DNA from: Reticulitermes lucifugus
Taxonomy: Eukaryota; Arthropoda; Insecta; Blattodea; Rhinotermitidae
Reading direction: 5' to 3'
DNA: 64,000 nucleotides
NCBI GenBank assembly: GCA_026260175.1
Contig: JAKCWW010000152.1
Location: forward strand, 84,318-148,317
Below, piece after piece: positions 11,525 through 24,195 of this stretch. The first letter of the stretch is position 1. The number at the start of each line of letters is the position of its first letter. Made by a program: the position numbers and the translations under genes. The notes beneath the pieces were generated by a model. That model saw nothing but the letters and a program-made list of their open reading frames with translations. It ran no database searches and was not told where the DNA came from.

Positions 11525-12020
11525 AGAAGGCTCTTTTCTTCAGCAAACTGGACTGAAGTTTATGGAAGAAACTAGTAAAGTGCTACATTTGGAGCATATC
11601 TTTGAATGGTGCTGAAACTTGGACACTTCGGAAAGTAGATCAGAAATACCTGGAAAGTTTTGAAATTGGTGCTGGAGAAGGATGGAGAAACTCAGTTGGA
11701 CCGATAGCGTGAAAAAGGAAGCAGTATTACAAGGAGTCAATGAAGAAAGGAATATCGCACATGCAGTAAAACGAAGGAAGGCTAAATGGGTCGGTCACAT
11801 CTTGCGTAAGAACTGCCTTCTAAAAGACGTTATTGAAGGAAAGATGAAAGAAGGATAGAAATGACGGGAAGACGAGAAAGAAGACTTAAGCAGCTACAGG
11901 ACGACCTTAAAGAAAAGAAAAATACTAGAACTTGAAAGAGGAGGCACTAGATTGCACCCTATGGAGAAGTCGCTTTGGAAAATATAATGGACCCGTCGCA
12001 AGACAGACTAGTTATTAATG
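11525..12020 (+). mobile_element. LINE-B, 3' coding tail and end
   Basis: The plus strand carries NGAETWTLRKVDQKYLESFE, then WCWRRMEKLSWTDSVKKEAV in another frame, then NEERNIAHAVKRRKAKWVGH followed by ILRKNCLLKDVIEGKMKEG, and finally a worn version of RTLWRTRFG..GPVVRQT. Several frame changes and stops separate these pieces. The motif series (AETW, WCWRRME, RRKAxWxGHILR, VIEGK) is a well-known C-terminal region of insect non-LTR retrotransposons. No reverse transcriptase domain is present, so it is a dead, 5'-truncated copy. Confidence 0.8.
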
Positions 12021-12974
12021 AAATACAAACACGAACTAAATTATTATTGAAGTGCAGCACCGTCACGGACATTTAGAAAAGTTTTCTTTTCTTAAGGTAA
12101 TACTCAAAATTCAAAGACTATTATTCTATTAGAGTTTATCTTAGTACAGGAAGTAGACTATTTATGTTGTTAAAATATAAAGTACATAAGCGATATCACT
12201 GTTCTGCAATTCAAACCTCACAGAATTTTCAGAAGAAAAGAAATGCCTATAAAGTTTAAGACTTCCCATACTCAGTTCTATTATATGCACTTGGAGTAAT
12301 TTAATAGTGCAGACATCGGTATTTAAAAAGTAACGTATTAATTTCTGTCTTAGTATATTCATAACATCAGTTGATAGGATTAGTTATCCTTAGACCTTAT
12401 GAAATATTCCCACCTATGTGGGTTTCACATCTGTCTGTGCGTTGTTCAACAAGACAGTGACATCGGTAAACATACTTTCATTACATTCACAGTTCGTTCT
12501 CTATTAAGTTACCACCAAGAAGAAATGGACAAAAAATTAGTCTGCTGAAATATAATGAAGTACTGAGTAAACCTAATTATCTGTAAAGCTTCAAACTAAC
12601 GAGCAGCAGCTGTAATAAAATAAACATTTAATGGGACAGGCTGTCCTTTAAAAAGAGCCTACAAAGATGGAAGTGTTAGAACATGTCCTAATGAGATACA
12701 AATAGGTTGAAAATGTTATCAAGTTAATGACACATATGAAACACGAACAGTCGAAATAACTGAAAGCGTTTCGCTTGTTTATTTAGAACGTTATGTAAAT
12801 CAGGGATAGGACAACTGTAGTTGGCTGTCGGATCCGGCGCTCTGAACAAAACATGTGTCAGTAAAAATCAGGATAAGAAAGAATCTTGACGAGGTTATTC
12901 AAAGTATACTAAACTTTTACGTACTTGTTACGGATAAAGTGGGGCATACTAACAGATCAAAAAATGAATACCAC
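12021..12974. other. no gene seen
   Basis: AT-rich DNA. No repeat family or exon recognised; the minus-strand frame at 12162-12362 is featureless. Confidence 0.55.
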
Positions 12975-13135
12975 TGTTGTGTGAAATGTGACATCTTGTA
13001 CTTTGGTAGAAATTGCCGACGTTTCGGAAGAAAGTATTACCTCACCAATGTTCAGGAAAAAACCGTGAACTTCTATAAAACGTCCCAGAAAATGACAGTC
13101 TTCACAGAATCTCCAACGGAAACTTTTCTGCCAGG
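12975..13135 (+). repeat. inverted-repeat family IR1 fragment
   Basis: Within an open frame (12855-13166) the stretch CDILYFGRNCRRFGRKYYLT and KTVNFYKTSQKMTVFTESP follows the same pattern as the peptide encoded across the hairpin at 17950-18245 (WDIMRRRMGNIYRRFGTTYL ... HTTPHNIPK). I therefore read the frame as a degenerate repeat copy and not as a 103-residue gene. Confidence 0.45.
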
Positions 13136-14295
13136 ACTGATGAAAAAAGTGGGGCTTAATGAATGATGCAAAGAAATGTAACGGCAGTTTTTATCTACAT
13201 TACTTTGAAGAGCTCATTATCAGCCATGTTTTTGGAGTTTCGAATTCATTGTCATTTTTACATTAAGTTGCTTAAGCAACGTTTAATGTTACATCGTTCA
13301 TATTTGCACTGAGTTGAATAGAAGAAGAGAGCTGCAGATTAAAGTATTAACATTCCATCTTCATATTTAAAATTTAAATATAAGGAATATCGCTGATGAA
13401 ACAGCAATAAACAGCAATTTGTCGTAACCCACCGATACACAATTTTACAGGAGATAAAAAAACTTGACTGATCGTCAAGAGACAGACACATAAGCATGTT
13501 ATGTGTTTCTGAAAATATAAGGACAAGCAATTTGTTGTGGACACAAAATTTGACAGAATTTGCGTGTGTAACCAAACTGTCTAGTAATGCGGGATTATTT
13601 GACGAAATATGTGGGTAACGAAAAATTGTCTTTTCATCAGCGATATATCCCTTGACGGACATTCTTGCAATGCATATACATTAATAGCTGTGTGTTCCAC
13701 AAGCAGCCCTTGCACCTCCAATAATCCTCAAATGTAATGATGTCACTGTATTTAATTAAGCAACACTCATAAAAGACATGCGCTGGACTGATGGTAGACT
13801 ACCAGCATTTTTAATCAAGACACTAGATGGAGAATAGTAGCTTGATTCATGTCACGGCTGCTTTAAACCCGGGGTAGGTTTCCCCGTTACCCATTCGTTA
13901 AGCAGCTGGGTGATTCCCACAGCAGGTCTGGTCACTATGGCGAAGGATCTAGTTCCGATTCTTTGGGCGCCCAGCTAGCATCCAAGTCACTACACTGATT
14001 GAGCTGCCTGGCTCTTAGTCGACTTTATCTGGTCCGAAATCCGGGTTCCACATCAATACGGGTCATGTGCAAACGGACACAAGGGCAGATACTAAGGTCC
14101 GAGACGTCTGTAACTCTAGTAGACAAGCAAGTCAGACAACTGTGTAATTATGGTAACAGAATTAAGACGCCGGCACGCCAGCACCTGCCGGACGTGAAAA
14201 TTGCTACTTTTCACGCTTAAAAAATTCCGTAACCAGGTTTCCTTCATTTCTTGACAAATTCTTGATAATTCTTAATATAGGACATCCCCGTTGGT
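13136..14295. other. no gene seen; possible worn SINE at 13860-14080
   Basis: The segment GCTGCCTGGCTCTTAGTCG ... CCGGGTTCCACATC (about 14000-14060) looks loosely like A and B boxes, and GC content rises there. The match is too weak to call an element. The 107-codon minus-strand frame at 13339-13662 has no recognisable domain. Confidence 0.4.
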
Positions 14296-14632
14296 ACAAG
14301 AAATTTTGTACATATTATCTTCGCAACCAGTTTCGCCTCCGAAAATGAGCCATCATCAGGCCACTAAATGAACAGTAAAAATGGAAAACTCTGTATGTCA
14401 TAGGATGGAGATCTCCCCCTTTACATTGAGAGATAAATTATAAATGTATATAAAACAAATAAAAAACTTTGTTTCATAAACATTTAAAAAGTATCTTTCT
14501 TTACAAAGGGGGACATCTCCCTCCTATAATATACAGAGTTTTCCATTTTTACTCTTCTTGTTAGTGGCCTGATGATGGCTCATTTTCAGAGCCAAAATTA
14601 GTTGCCAAGATAACGTGTACAAAGTAGCTTGT
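14296..14632. repeat. 337-bp foldback carrying two hammerhead-like cores
   Basis: Arms 14296-14458 and 14470-14632 are inverted copies of each other (roughly 75-80 percent by eye) with almost no spacer. Each arm contains a hammerhead-like module. The right arm (14565-14607, plus) has TGGC, CTGATGA, GGCTC with GAGCC as a 5-bp stem, AAAA, TTAGTT and GCCA. The left arm (14323-14365, minus) has CTGATGA and an intact GAAAC but a worn stem. Hammerhead cores in paired, often inverted, terminal repeats are known from Penelope-like retroelements; membership in that group is an inference. No coding region remains. Confidence 0.7.
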
Positions 14633-14889
14633 TGTGTGTGATTGACAGTTAAATAAACATACTTCTTTTATGATAATTCACTTGTTCCCCAGGACTAAAC
14701 AAATACTGCTCTTCACAATAGATATAACACGTTCACCTCCCTCTGATCAGCCGTATTTTTCTGTAGTACCCACACTGCGTGATTTTATTTTCTTCTTGCG
14801 ATCTAAACACCGATTTAGGTTATAGGCTGTATGCCATTTCTTGTTCTGGCTGCAGTGTTTGTGAAGATTACGGTTTTTTTGAATGCGCG

Positions 14890-15080
14890 CAATTTGATGG
14901 ACAGCCATCAATGTTTCTAAAGAAAGCTGCTACCTCGATCTTCGAAGTATTGTCTATCCTCAAGATGGAGACAGCAGATTGTCCAGGCAGGCTTGTGCTA
15001 TCCACCAATTTATACTATGTCATAATCTTCAAACTCGCCGCGGATCGAACGTCAAATCTCAAGAGGAGGTACAGAAATAT
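14890..15080 (+). repeat. inverted-repeat family IR1 fragment
   Basis: SIFEVLSILKMETADCPGRL and NLKRRYRN in the frame at 14779-15084 match the LKMEAA...ENLK peptide pattern I associate with this repeat. Only part of one unit is present. Confidence 0.45.
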
Positions 15081-17139
15081 TTAACACTGCGATACAGCAA
15101 ACAAAACATAAAACACTGGCTGTCAGGTTTTGAAAAGGAAGAAATCATTTTGAACGCCAATTTTTTTCGTGTGTTATGTAATCCCCACACGATGAGTATA
15201 ACCCCCAACTGCAGCGAAATGTCTTACATACCGACCTGTAATCGAGAGTCGGGCCCAAAAGACGCACAACCAGTAAATATATCAAAATACCACGTTTAGC
15301 ATTTAATAAACGTTAATTTTGTTCTCCTCTGTTTTCAGTTTCACTTATTAGAAGAGATACAATAGAATGGTAAATTACATCCATGGCGCAAGCAAGATTT
15401 AACCCACAAAGCAAAGCTTTCAGGTGCTGAAGTTCTGAACGCACCCATGCAAAACAGTAAATGTGATTGGCAGGTTACTTTTGAAACTATATATTGCATT
15501 CAAAACTAGATCTTCTTCCATTTACAAAATGTAATTCTCTGTTGTGTGACCTCTTGAAGGATTGGAAGAACTAAAAACGTACAATAACATAAAGCGAGCA
15601 CGTTTCGCTCAAGCGTGAATCCGATAAGATTTAAGGTTGAAATTTCTGCAGATGATGCGTTTTACTTCAACGTCGTTTCAACGTGAGTTCTTCTACCATT
15701 CCCTTCTTTCTCCCATACAAAATATAACGCCATTTTCTAGAAGGTTATTTGAGCTCTAAGAGGAAATTTTCACCACCGTTTCTCCTTTGATGTCGGAGGT
15801 CTTACACGATCCTACACATCGTTTTATAAAATTTGAGTGTGTATTAGGCTCAGTGATATAGTCCTCTGTTTCGTAATCTCTTTTACAAATAGGTCAGCCG
15901 ATATTGTGAGATGTTATCGAGCGTGAACTGAATGTAATAGACATTGATTTTTTTTGGAAATATGGAAAATTCCTGATGATAACAACCATACCAAGTACAC
16001 ACTTATAACAGGGGTATGCACATAAGCGTTAGACTGTTCTGGCCAACAGTATAAGAAAGAACGGTAAAGGTTTATTTTGTATTATGCCAAGGGATTTGAA
16101 CATCTTCTTTCTTCGAGAAGTTTCCGACAGATTTCTAGAAATAAAGTAGTCACATTTATGTTCTAAATAACATAGATAAATTCAAGACATGACGCCCAAT
16201 ATTATTTTACTCAGCAGTACACAATTTTAGCTTTCCTTCGTTTCTTTCAGTTTTTTTCATTATTCCATCACAATACGTAATCTGTCGATAATTGAGCTGC
16301 GATTAAATTATTTTCCGAACTGAGGAGTATGTTCCATCACATATAAACTCCATTAACAACCGTTTATGACAAAATTACAAAACCATAAAACCAACATTTC
16401 AGCCACAGTTTTCCAGTAACTACCTTTTTTCTCCCTTCAGTTTTATCTCTAAATATTTTTCGTTTATTAGGGACACTGCTGCATTACTTTTACTGTACAT
16501 TCTCTGGACAAGTGAAACGTTACAACAAGAAACGTTTATGTTTTAAGCTTCTCCATGTTGCTCTTTTTCATTTAATAACCCACACCTTGTAGTATTTTTA
16601 TGTGATAACGTGATTTGTGTCATTCGAAAACCAATTACATTCCTGATGAGAAAGGAGAGTTTTCTTTCCCTGCTTCATAAAGAAAATCAAGCAAATTAAA
16701 ATCAGGAATGCAAGTGTTTTCGACTATGTCGTGCGTGTTTTGAAAATGATAATTGTTTAAACTTTAGATGAATTTTACTCTACACGAAGTTACTTGTGGC
16801 ATAGGCCTATGTAGATTATCCTTATCATTACAATAGTTGTTAAAACAACATACCGTATCTATTTTCAATTAAAATCTTCTGTCTTGCTAATTATGCAACA
16901 GAACCTTAGCAACACACATGGCACATACCGCACAGGCTTTTAAGAACATTAGTGAAATAACAAATGAGCGTCTTCTGCCCTAGAATACACATTATGTTTA
17001 TTCATGTAAAGTTGGTAATTGACAATCAAAACAAGCGACATAGACAACTAAATGTCGGGTATAAATGGACACAAAATCCATGACCACTCTTAACATATCT
17101 CTGCCTATGACGCTCTTCTCTGGTGCTGTGGCAGGGTAA
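15081..17139. other. no gene seen
   Basis: About 2 kb of AT-rich DNA with no repeat, hairpin or exon that I recognise. Open frames are very short. Confidence 0.55.
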
Positions 17140-17370
17140 TTTAGATAACGAGGTTTCCACTCATGCGATACGTTGATAAGTACTACGTTTGCAGTCTTCC
17201 TGGATGTGGCGCCAGGCAGTTTGTTAGACATGTACCAACGTTACGGAGAAACTCACTGCCTCCATTTTCAGAACAGAAGTGCAGTAAAGGTGCAGACAAT
17301 CAATTCCTCCGCAGTGTTGGAGACTTTAAACAAATCTACACACAGCGTCACTTCTAAGACGAGAATAATT
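17140..17370 (+). repeat. inverted-repeat family IR1 fragment
   Basis: Frames here read FLDVAPGSLLDMYQRYGETH and CLHFQNRSAVK, the IR1 peptide pattern (W-D-x-x-P-x-S-L ... Y-Q-R-F-G-x-T-x-C-L-H). The DNA core ACATGTACCAACGTTACGGA corresponds to TACCGACGTTTCGGGA in the hairpin at 18007. Only one arm is clear. Confidence 0.5.
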
Positions 17371-17489
17371 TAAGGCTTCATACGTTGGCATTGAAGATAA
17401 ACTGCCTTATATAAGCTTACAAACAGCGACATGACCAAGTAAAAGATACGAATACGAAGCTTCATAATCTGTAATTTTGACCAAACAAT

Positions 17490-17727
17490 GAATTATTATG
17501 TTGACAGAATCAAGAGGAAGGCAATGGGGAGACGTAATTGGCACGACTTGGAGATAAGAAATATGTTTACAAAATTTTCATTTGGAAAGTCTGAAGGCAG
17601 ACCTACTCGAAGATGTGACAATCAGATTACAATTAATCGCAAGGAAATGGGATTTGAGGGTGCCGGATGGATTCTCTCTTGTGAACATGGCAATGACATT
17701 TTCCGGTTCCAGGATTCAATAAATTGA
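17490..17727 (+). mobile_element. LINE-A relic (coding tail)
   Basis: The 79-codon frame reads RIKRKAMGRRNWHDLEIRN ... GKSEGRPTRRCDNQITINRK then EMGFEGAGWI. It lines up with the LINE-A tail IKSRRIRW..ARMG ... [15 protein letters not shown] ... DWI. The open frame is preserved by chance while the residues have drifted far. It is not a gene. Confidence 0.6.
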
Positions 17728-17949
17728 CCAGATGAGCGACTATAAAGCTTTAGAGAATACACCTTAATATGGGGCTACTTCAATAATTATCGGTAAATTA
17801 GCTAGCGATGGAATGAACGACACTCTAAAAACAGAAACGACTTGAGGAAATCCTTCTCTTCGCTGCCTCATCGATAATGACTCGTCGGCCAGACGATCCA
17901 CGTATCTGATATAAATCGTGGTAAACACAGACGAAGTCGAACCTTACCA

Positions 17950-18245
17950 ATCACCTACGTACCATGATGAGGTCGAAAATGCGTTGGGTTTTACAAGCTC
18001 TGGATTGAGATCTGCGCTGTTTTGGGATATTATGCGGCGTCGTATGGGAAATATTTACCGACGTTTCGGGACAACGTATCTGTCCCATATTCACTCGGAC
18101 TCTTCACCCTTGAAGATGGGACCGATACGTTGTCCAGAAACGTCGGTAAACAATTCCCATACGACGCCGCATAATATCCCAAAACAGCGCAGATCTCATC
18201 AGCATCGCGGCGGAAACCTGAAATCAAGCGCCGAATTCTTCATAT
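17950..18245. repeat. inverted-repeat family IR1, near-perfect 83-bp-arm hairpin
   Basis: Arms 18007-18089 and 18115-18197 are reverse complements with only a few mismatches and a spacer of about 25 bp. For example, GAGATCTGCGCTGTTTTGGG (18007) pairs with CCCAAAACAGCGCAGATCTC (ending 18197). Open frames on both strands (17918-18247 plus, 18030-18227 minus) are by-products of the palindrome. It is either a miniature foldback transposon or a tail-to-tail pair of a short repeat; no target duplication is visible to me. Confidence 0.8.
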
Positions 18246-21200
18246 AACTACAACCTACTCATAACGTAAATTTCAAGCACAGATATATTCTTCCTTATCC
18301 CTTAACATTTACGAAACAATGAACTAAGAAACAGAAAGTAAAATTCATGGAGCTATTCAATCAAATATGCATGTATTTATAAAAGAGATTAAACTTCCCT
18401 CAAACTCCTTTTATTGTAAATTAAAGTAACTGGACGCGGCAGCAACAAATTCAATCAAAAATGATTACAGGGTTATTTAAAACTCGATAATTTAACGAAT
18501 TACTTAGTCATACGGTACATTATTAGCTTAATTACTGTTAATCACGAATAATTCGTATTACCGACAGCGTATTCAGTGATCAAAGACATCCAAGTACCAT
18601 TTTATAATTACTGTCTCAACTCTGGTTATTCAAAATTACCAATCACATTTATGGAATGTCGCCGATTAAGGGAAATTAAATAATGACACTCATAAAATGT
18701 AACATTGCAAATTGCTATTCCATTAACTTGGTACATTTACAATGGTATAACAGAATTATCATCAAATTTTGCAGACCAATTATTATTCGTGTGCTCTCGT
18801 AATGACCTCTTTAATAAAATACGGTTCGCAGTGAATTAAATCACTTATGTGTTAAATTAAACCACCCGTTTTTCACCGTGTCAGATTATGGGCACAAATT
18901 ACAAAACTCTAAGGACGTTGCATGTAAAGAAACCAGTATTCTTCTAATATCTTTTGACAATTAGCAGGCCAGTTCAATTACTTTTAAAAACAAAAAAACA
19001 GACATGCGAGATTAAAGCAAGTAAAGCCAGAGCTGTACCTATGTGGAAGTATAGAAGTGGTGGTCAGTTAGGACCATAAACGTCGGCACCAAACTTATGT
19101 GAGTGGTCAGAATCACACCAAGGACTCGTTAATCCATCGGGAAGGGCCTTTACTACTAATTGTACAGAGGTTTGGGTGGAACCGAGAAAGGTCTGGAAGT
19201 GGTGGTGAGGAGACAATTCCCTCTCTTACTGCTGCTCCCAAATTTCGGTTACGTCAGATTTAAATACAAATGACCACTTTCAAATTTGGATTGTTGTATA
19301 AATAATCTGTATTACTCCTGTGGAGAGGGGTATTTTTATGTTGTTGTGGTTGGTTCACTTGATCTGGACGTTGAGGAACCTCTTGAGGAACTTCTTGAGG
19401 GACCAATTTAAATAGCAGTTCAGGATTCCCTCAACAGCTTAAGATTGTTGATGAGGATCCACTGGTCCACTTGGTCCGGTAGCTTGGAAGCCATGTGACA
19501 GGAAGTCAGCCCCAGATCCTAATACGGCTGGACTTCTACCACAGGTCCACCTGAATTCTTCATTTAGTAGCCCGTAGAACATGACAGAAATTGGTCCACA
19601 GATACAAATGAAATGGTGGTTGGAGAAAACCTGGTACAGTTGTAGGCACTGGTAGTTAAATAGCACTATAAAAGGACTTGGATATTGTGTAGGCTATATG
19701 TGTTTTTATTAGCTGTTTGCTCAACCTTTACCTTTTTATTAAAATATAAAAAATTTGTTCTGCTTCAAAAAGGTTTTGCATTCAGAGTCATGCTGCTAAT
19801 ATTTACCCCTTTTCCTACAGTGAGCCGTTTGAGAGGGACAGAGTGTTGTGTGAGATTTGGAAGCACCATGTCCACTTTAGATACATAAAACCCAACCACT
19901 TTGAGAGCACTGTCTCTCCAAGAATAACTTTTCTGTATTTATCATATTTTCTACAACATACCTAGGGGATAAACAGAGTGAGAAACACGAACTTTTGGAG
20001 GGATTAATTCTTGCTTTATTTAAAGTCGCTCTTTAGCTGCTTAGTTTATGTAGCATTTAATAATAACTGAGAAAGAGTCATTCTTTCCCATTTTCCTGTC
20101 GGGACTGAAAACGCTCAACAAAACCCTCCGTAATGGCGGGTGGTAGTCGGCTTTCGAGCTTATGTGCAAAGAGTACAGTTGAGGCAAATGCACACCATTT
20201 AACTAAGCAACCGTTTTTTGAAATCTTTAATAGCTACGATTCATGGCAACAAATACTCTCTATGTGAAAATACTTTTAAAGCTGAAAGTTTTCCACATTA
20301 TCGGAATAGGGGCAGCGGGGAAAAGCAAAGTTGCTACAACATCCCTCCCCTGAAATTGAGGTCACTTATCAGTGCAAAGAAAGGTACCGGGTATAAAATA
20401 TAGTGACACAGTACGCATTCTACACGGAGAACTTTGGCAATTGAAATGAATGAAGCGGAATATTACGACTAGATAAATCAAATGCTGCATGCCTTTTAGT
20501 AGGTTAACTAAAAGGAAATCGGGGGGTTGTAAAAGTATAATGGGTTGTGGAAACTGGAGCAACAATGTTTTCCTACAGTTATCCTTATGGTAATCTATAT
20601 GGTCAAAGCGTTCTCTCTGACGCACAGTATATGGCCCCCAAATGTTTTCCCAACTCTCTTTATGATCAATGAAAAGTTTTTAGGCGTGTTTTATCAAAAT
20701 GTGTTGCCCAATAGCTGCCCCTGCTTACGACAATAATTCCCGTCTGCTTCAACAGAAGTTGATATAGTCTATATTAATAAAAACAAACTGGGATTTGGTC
20801 CGGATTCGAAAACACAAACTAGCACTCATTAAATACTTCGTCCTTCAGTCATCTGTGGTACGTTTGAGAGATGTGAGGTTGTCGAGGCGGTCACTATGAA
20901 GATACGTCATGCAGTCTAGAGAAACCGCACAAAATTTCAGAGTACTGTGTTGTCTCTAACATCAGGTACTTAAACAGTTATTTAGGCAGCAGCATTATAC
21001 CAGACTGCACGGCGTAACATCTCAGAAGACCACAATCTTCCCTGTGTGAGGTCTGCTTATGTAGCGATCATCTACTTCTACTGATCCGCTGAAGCCCGTA
21101 ATTTCGTAACTGAATAACTTAACACAGACACGTGATTGCACCAGGGAGAGTAGTCGCCGAGTGATTATCATCTGTTTCCACCGCGACCACCACAAATTTA

Positions 21201-24029
21201 AAGATGATCGTGAGGTGGATACAGCTGTGACACGATAGCTGATAACACAAGACGCGGACTTATGTCAACAGAGGCTAAAAACGATTGTCCCACGATAAGA
21301 TAAATACCTCCACAGTCGCTGAGATTATGTGGAAAAGTGGTTGGGTAGCGGTGCAGTTAATTCTGAACCGTCCTTTTTGGAGAGGAAAAACAAGAACCCA
21401 AAACATATGTGTTGTAAACCTTTTTTTGTGACCGGCCCAATTAATAAGTTATAATTTAGTTTATACCTCACAGAAAACACCGCGCCTCAATTACAAATAC
21501 TAGTTGGTTAATTCTACTTACCGAAATAATCCTGTCGATTCTGACAATCATACTGAACACGTAAATACATTGTATGGGGAACATTCGGAATGTTAGTGCG
21601 AGTGACATTGGCTTTTATACGGCTAAAAACAGGATTATTAATCTATGATTTAATAAAAATTGCCATAAAAGTTACGATGCAGAGCAACAGGTCTACAGGC
21701 ACAAAATGTAATATTATTTACTTATGGATAGCCTAATCTTGTCTTAATGATTTGACTGCAATTAACTGTATTTTGAAAACAACTTAAGAGGTTTTCCGAT
21801 ATCGAGGCTGATTTTACAGCAACGCACCCGATGTCTACGTGAATGGGAATCCGTGTCATGCTGTCACGATTAATGCACAGTTCGCTGTTTTACGAAGTTT
21901 CTCCTGGAAATGTATTGTGATCCACAGAAGTTACCAAACCTTCCCACTACAATTACTAAAATAATTGTGGTATATTACTCTTAATCATTATTATGAGCTA
22001 TATGAATGAATATTAATAATGAGCACTTTCAATCTTGCGATTAAGTATGTTAGCATACGATACATACATTCAGACACTGCGTATAATTAATTTCAATTTT
22101 ACCTCGCCACCTACTGCTAGGCCGATGTAATAAGTATGTTAAAAGTTACGTATTATTGCTCATTTTGTGAAGAAATCTTCATTTAAACAAAATGCCTCTC
22201 TGCTTTCCACACGGGGCACAGAAATATGGTAAGGTATATACTACGCCTACTTTTCGCCAAAGAACATGAACAGTGTAATATATTGTGCCCTGTGATGTGC
22301 TAAAGTTATTAAATCTTTTAAATAAATTTTCCAAAAGGTTCATAGTGATTTTGCTAATATTGGAACATTCCGTATAATAAATTACATAGGAAACATCGGG
22401 CGCCCAAGCAGAGGGAATACTATTGCTCGGAAGTGGATGATAGCTTCAACACCCTCATGTGGCCCTATCTCTTTTTTTTTCTAACTCTCAATATCGTATA
22501 TGGAGAGCTGTGTTGGGACGTACAGGGGTGAGGAGAGGGGGGGGGGCAGATGTGGGAACGGAATCAGCTGGATATTGGGTAGGGAATAGCGGGATTGGAT
22601 GGAAATGCTGCCACTGCATGGGAGATTGTCAGGGGTTCGCATCGTATAGGCCACGATACGTCATTCAGCTGAACCCTCCTAAAAGCTTCCCTCATCCCTT
22701 GTACCATCCACCCCACCTCAACCAAATTCCACTCATCACGTACATACGCACACATATAAAAAGCAAAGCATTAAGTCCCATAAGGGGAACAAAAATTCAG
22801 GAACTCAAAAAGTTGATACACAACAATTTTCATACGTTTGGCTGCAACCATCATTATTTTCAACCAGGCACTACTTTATAGTGGTTTAAGTAGGTGTTAA
22901 ACACAAAGAGCCTAACTCTTATTAGAAAATTTTACAATCGAAAACCTACAACACATTTCGTCAGATTAGTTCTTTATTCAGAAACAAAATTGCGGTGATT
23001 TAAAAATAAGCTACATAGCCTCGCCATCCCCATTTCTAGCTATTTATTTTGATAATAAACTTAACACTTATCATTCAGAAATTATTTATTCTTTTCACAT
23101 GGTCTTAATGAAACAATCTAAGTCCCCAGAAACAAAATATAAAACTATTTAAATTCTAAATAACATCCACTTGTTTGGCCGTAATGCCATTGTATTAACC
23201 ACATAAGTATATTTATACTCGCCATCCAGTCTCCGAATTTTCGGAGCCCTGCATTATACTACCTATGTGTCAATATATCAGCAGCATCGCAGTTAAATTA
23301 ATCAGTATGACTGCCATCGGTTCGAAAGCGTTTCATAAGCCTTTCTTGTTTCAGACAATTTTCATCCATTTTCATAAGCCATGAATTTACTTTTAGACGC
23401 CCTGTCTAACTGACCGACGATTCTGGCCAAAACACTTCTCGCTGCAAATATCTCTTACGTTGTCATGGGGGGGGGTAGCACACACAGTCATATGGTGTAG
23501 ATATATATGATTCATTTACTGGAGAAAATCATATCCAATGGTAAAAGCCAATACAAGGGAAAATCAGCAGGCACAGACCCATATAATTCTCTTTTAAAAA
23601 TAAAAATGACGACATATTTGAAATTTCAGTAATGTGCCGGTTGCCAGATCTTTCAAAAGCGCGTTGTAATTTCACTGAACTGGAAATATCGTGTTACTTC
23701 TGCACCATTCAATACCCGAGCGACATGTCAGTACGCTGGATAAAATTCCGCAGTACTTCACTCATTACAGTTAATCACTCATTTATGTAACAAGCTTGGG
23801 TTGTGTCGCGTCTGAATAGGCACAAAATACTACAACCAGCAACGGAAATTCATCCAAATGAAACAGCCTATGACGCTTGTGTTACTCTTTATTCCTGCAT
23901 ATTGCGTTTGAAATTTTGATTTAGGAAGATGATTTATGTCATCTGTGTTTTTATTTTATTTAACGATGCTGTTAGTAACGCAGACTATACAGTTCCAGTG
24001 ATTTCGTGATAATGAATTGGAAAGCATGT
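18246..24029. other. long stretch without recognised genes
   Basis: 5.8 kb. 18246-19020 is plain AT-rich. 19020-19680 has an unusual texture (many GGT/CTT and ACCTC motifs, open minus frame 19439-19666) that I cannot assign. 20100-21350 and 22440-22880 are slightly more GC-rich; 22535 carries a G run, and the 140-codon frame 22459-22881 has no domain I know. 23467-23475 is another short G run. I see no splice-framed exons, RNA genes or repeats shared with the rest of the window. Confidence 0.5.
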
Positions 24030-24195
24030 ACGTGGTAGAAGCACGCGGTCGTAGCGCGGTTTAAGGTAAGATCCAGACACTTGCCTGAAGAGTCACCGCC
24101 GAGATTTGAACCATCTATCTTCCAAGTACGAGCCCGATTTTTGGCAAAATAGCATATAGGCCGATAGTCGCACGAGAATTCTAAGCTAGGGTTTT
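24030..24195 (-). mobile_element. old tRNA-derived SINE
   Basis: The minus strand shows a B-box-like GGTTCAAATCTC (24101-24112). It is preceded by an anticodon-arm-like GGGCTCGTACTTGGAAG and, further up, a worn A-box region. It is followed by GGTGACTCTTCAGGCAAGTG. The arrangement fits a tRNA-headed SINE, but no duplication is visible and the family is different from the tRNA-Leu-like one. Confidence 0.5.

Noticed and set aside
22459-22881. A 140-codon open frame
   Set aside because: No domain, no conserved motif, begins in a T-run and crosses a G-run; looks like a chance opening in slightly GC-richer DNA.
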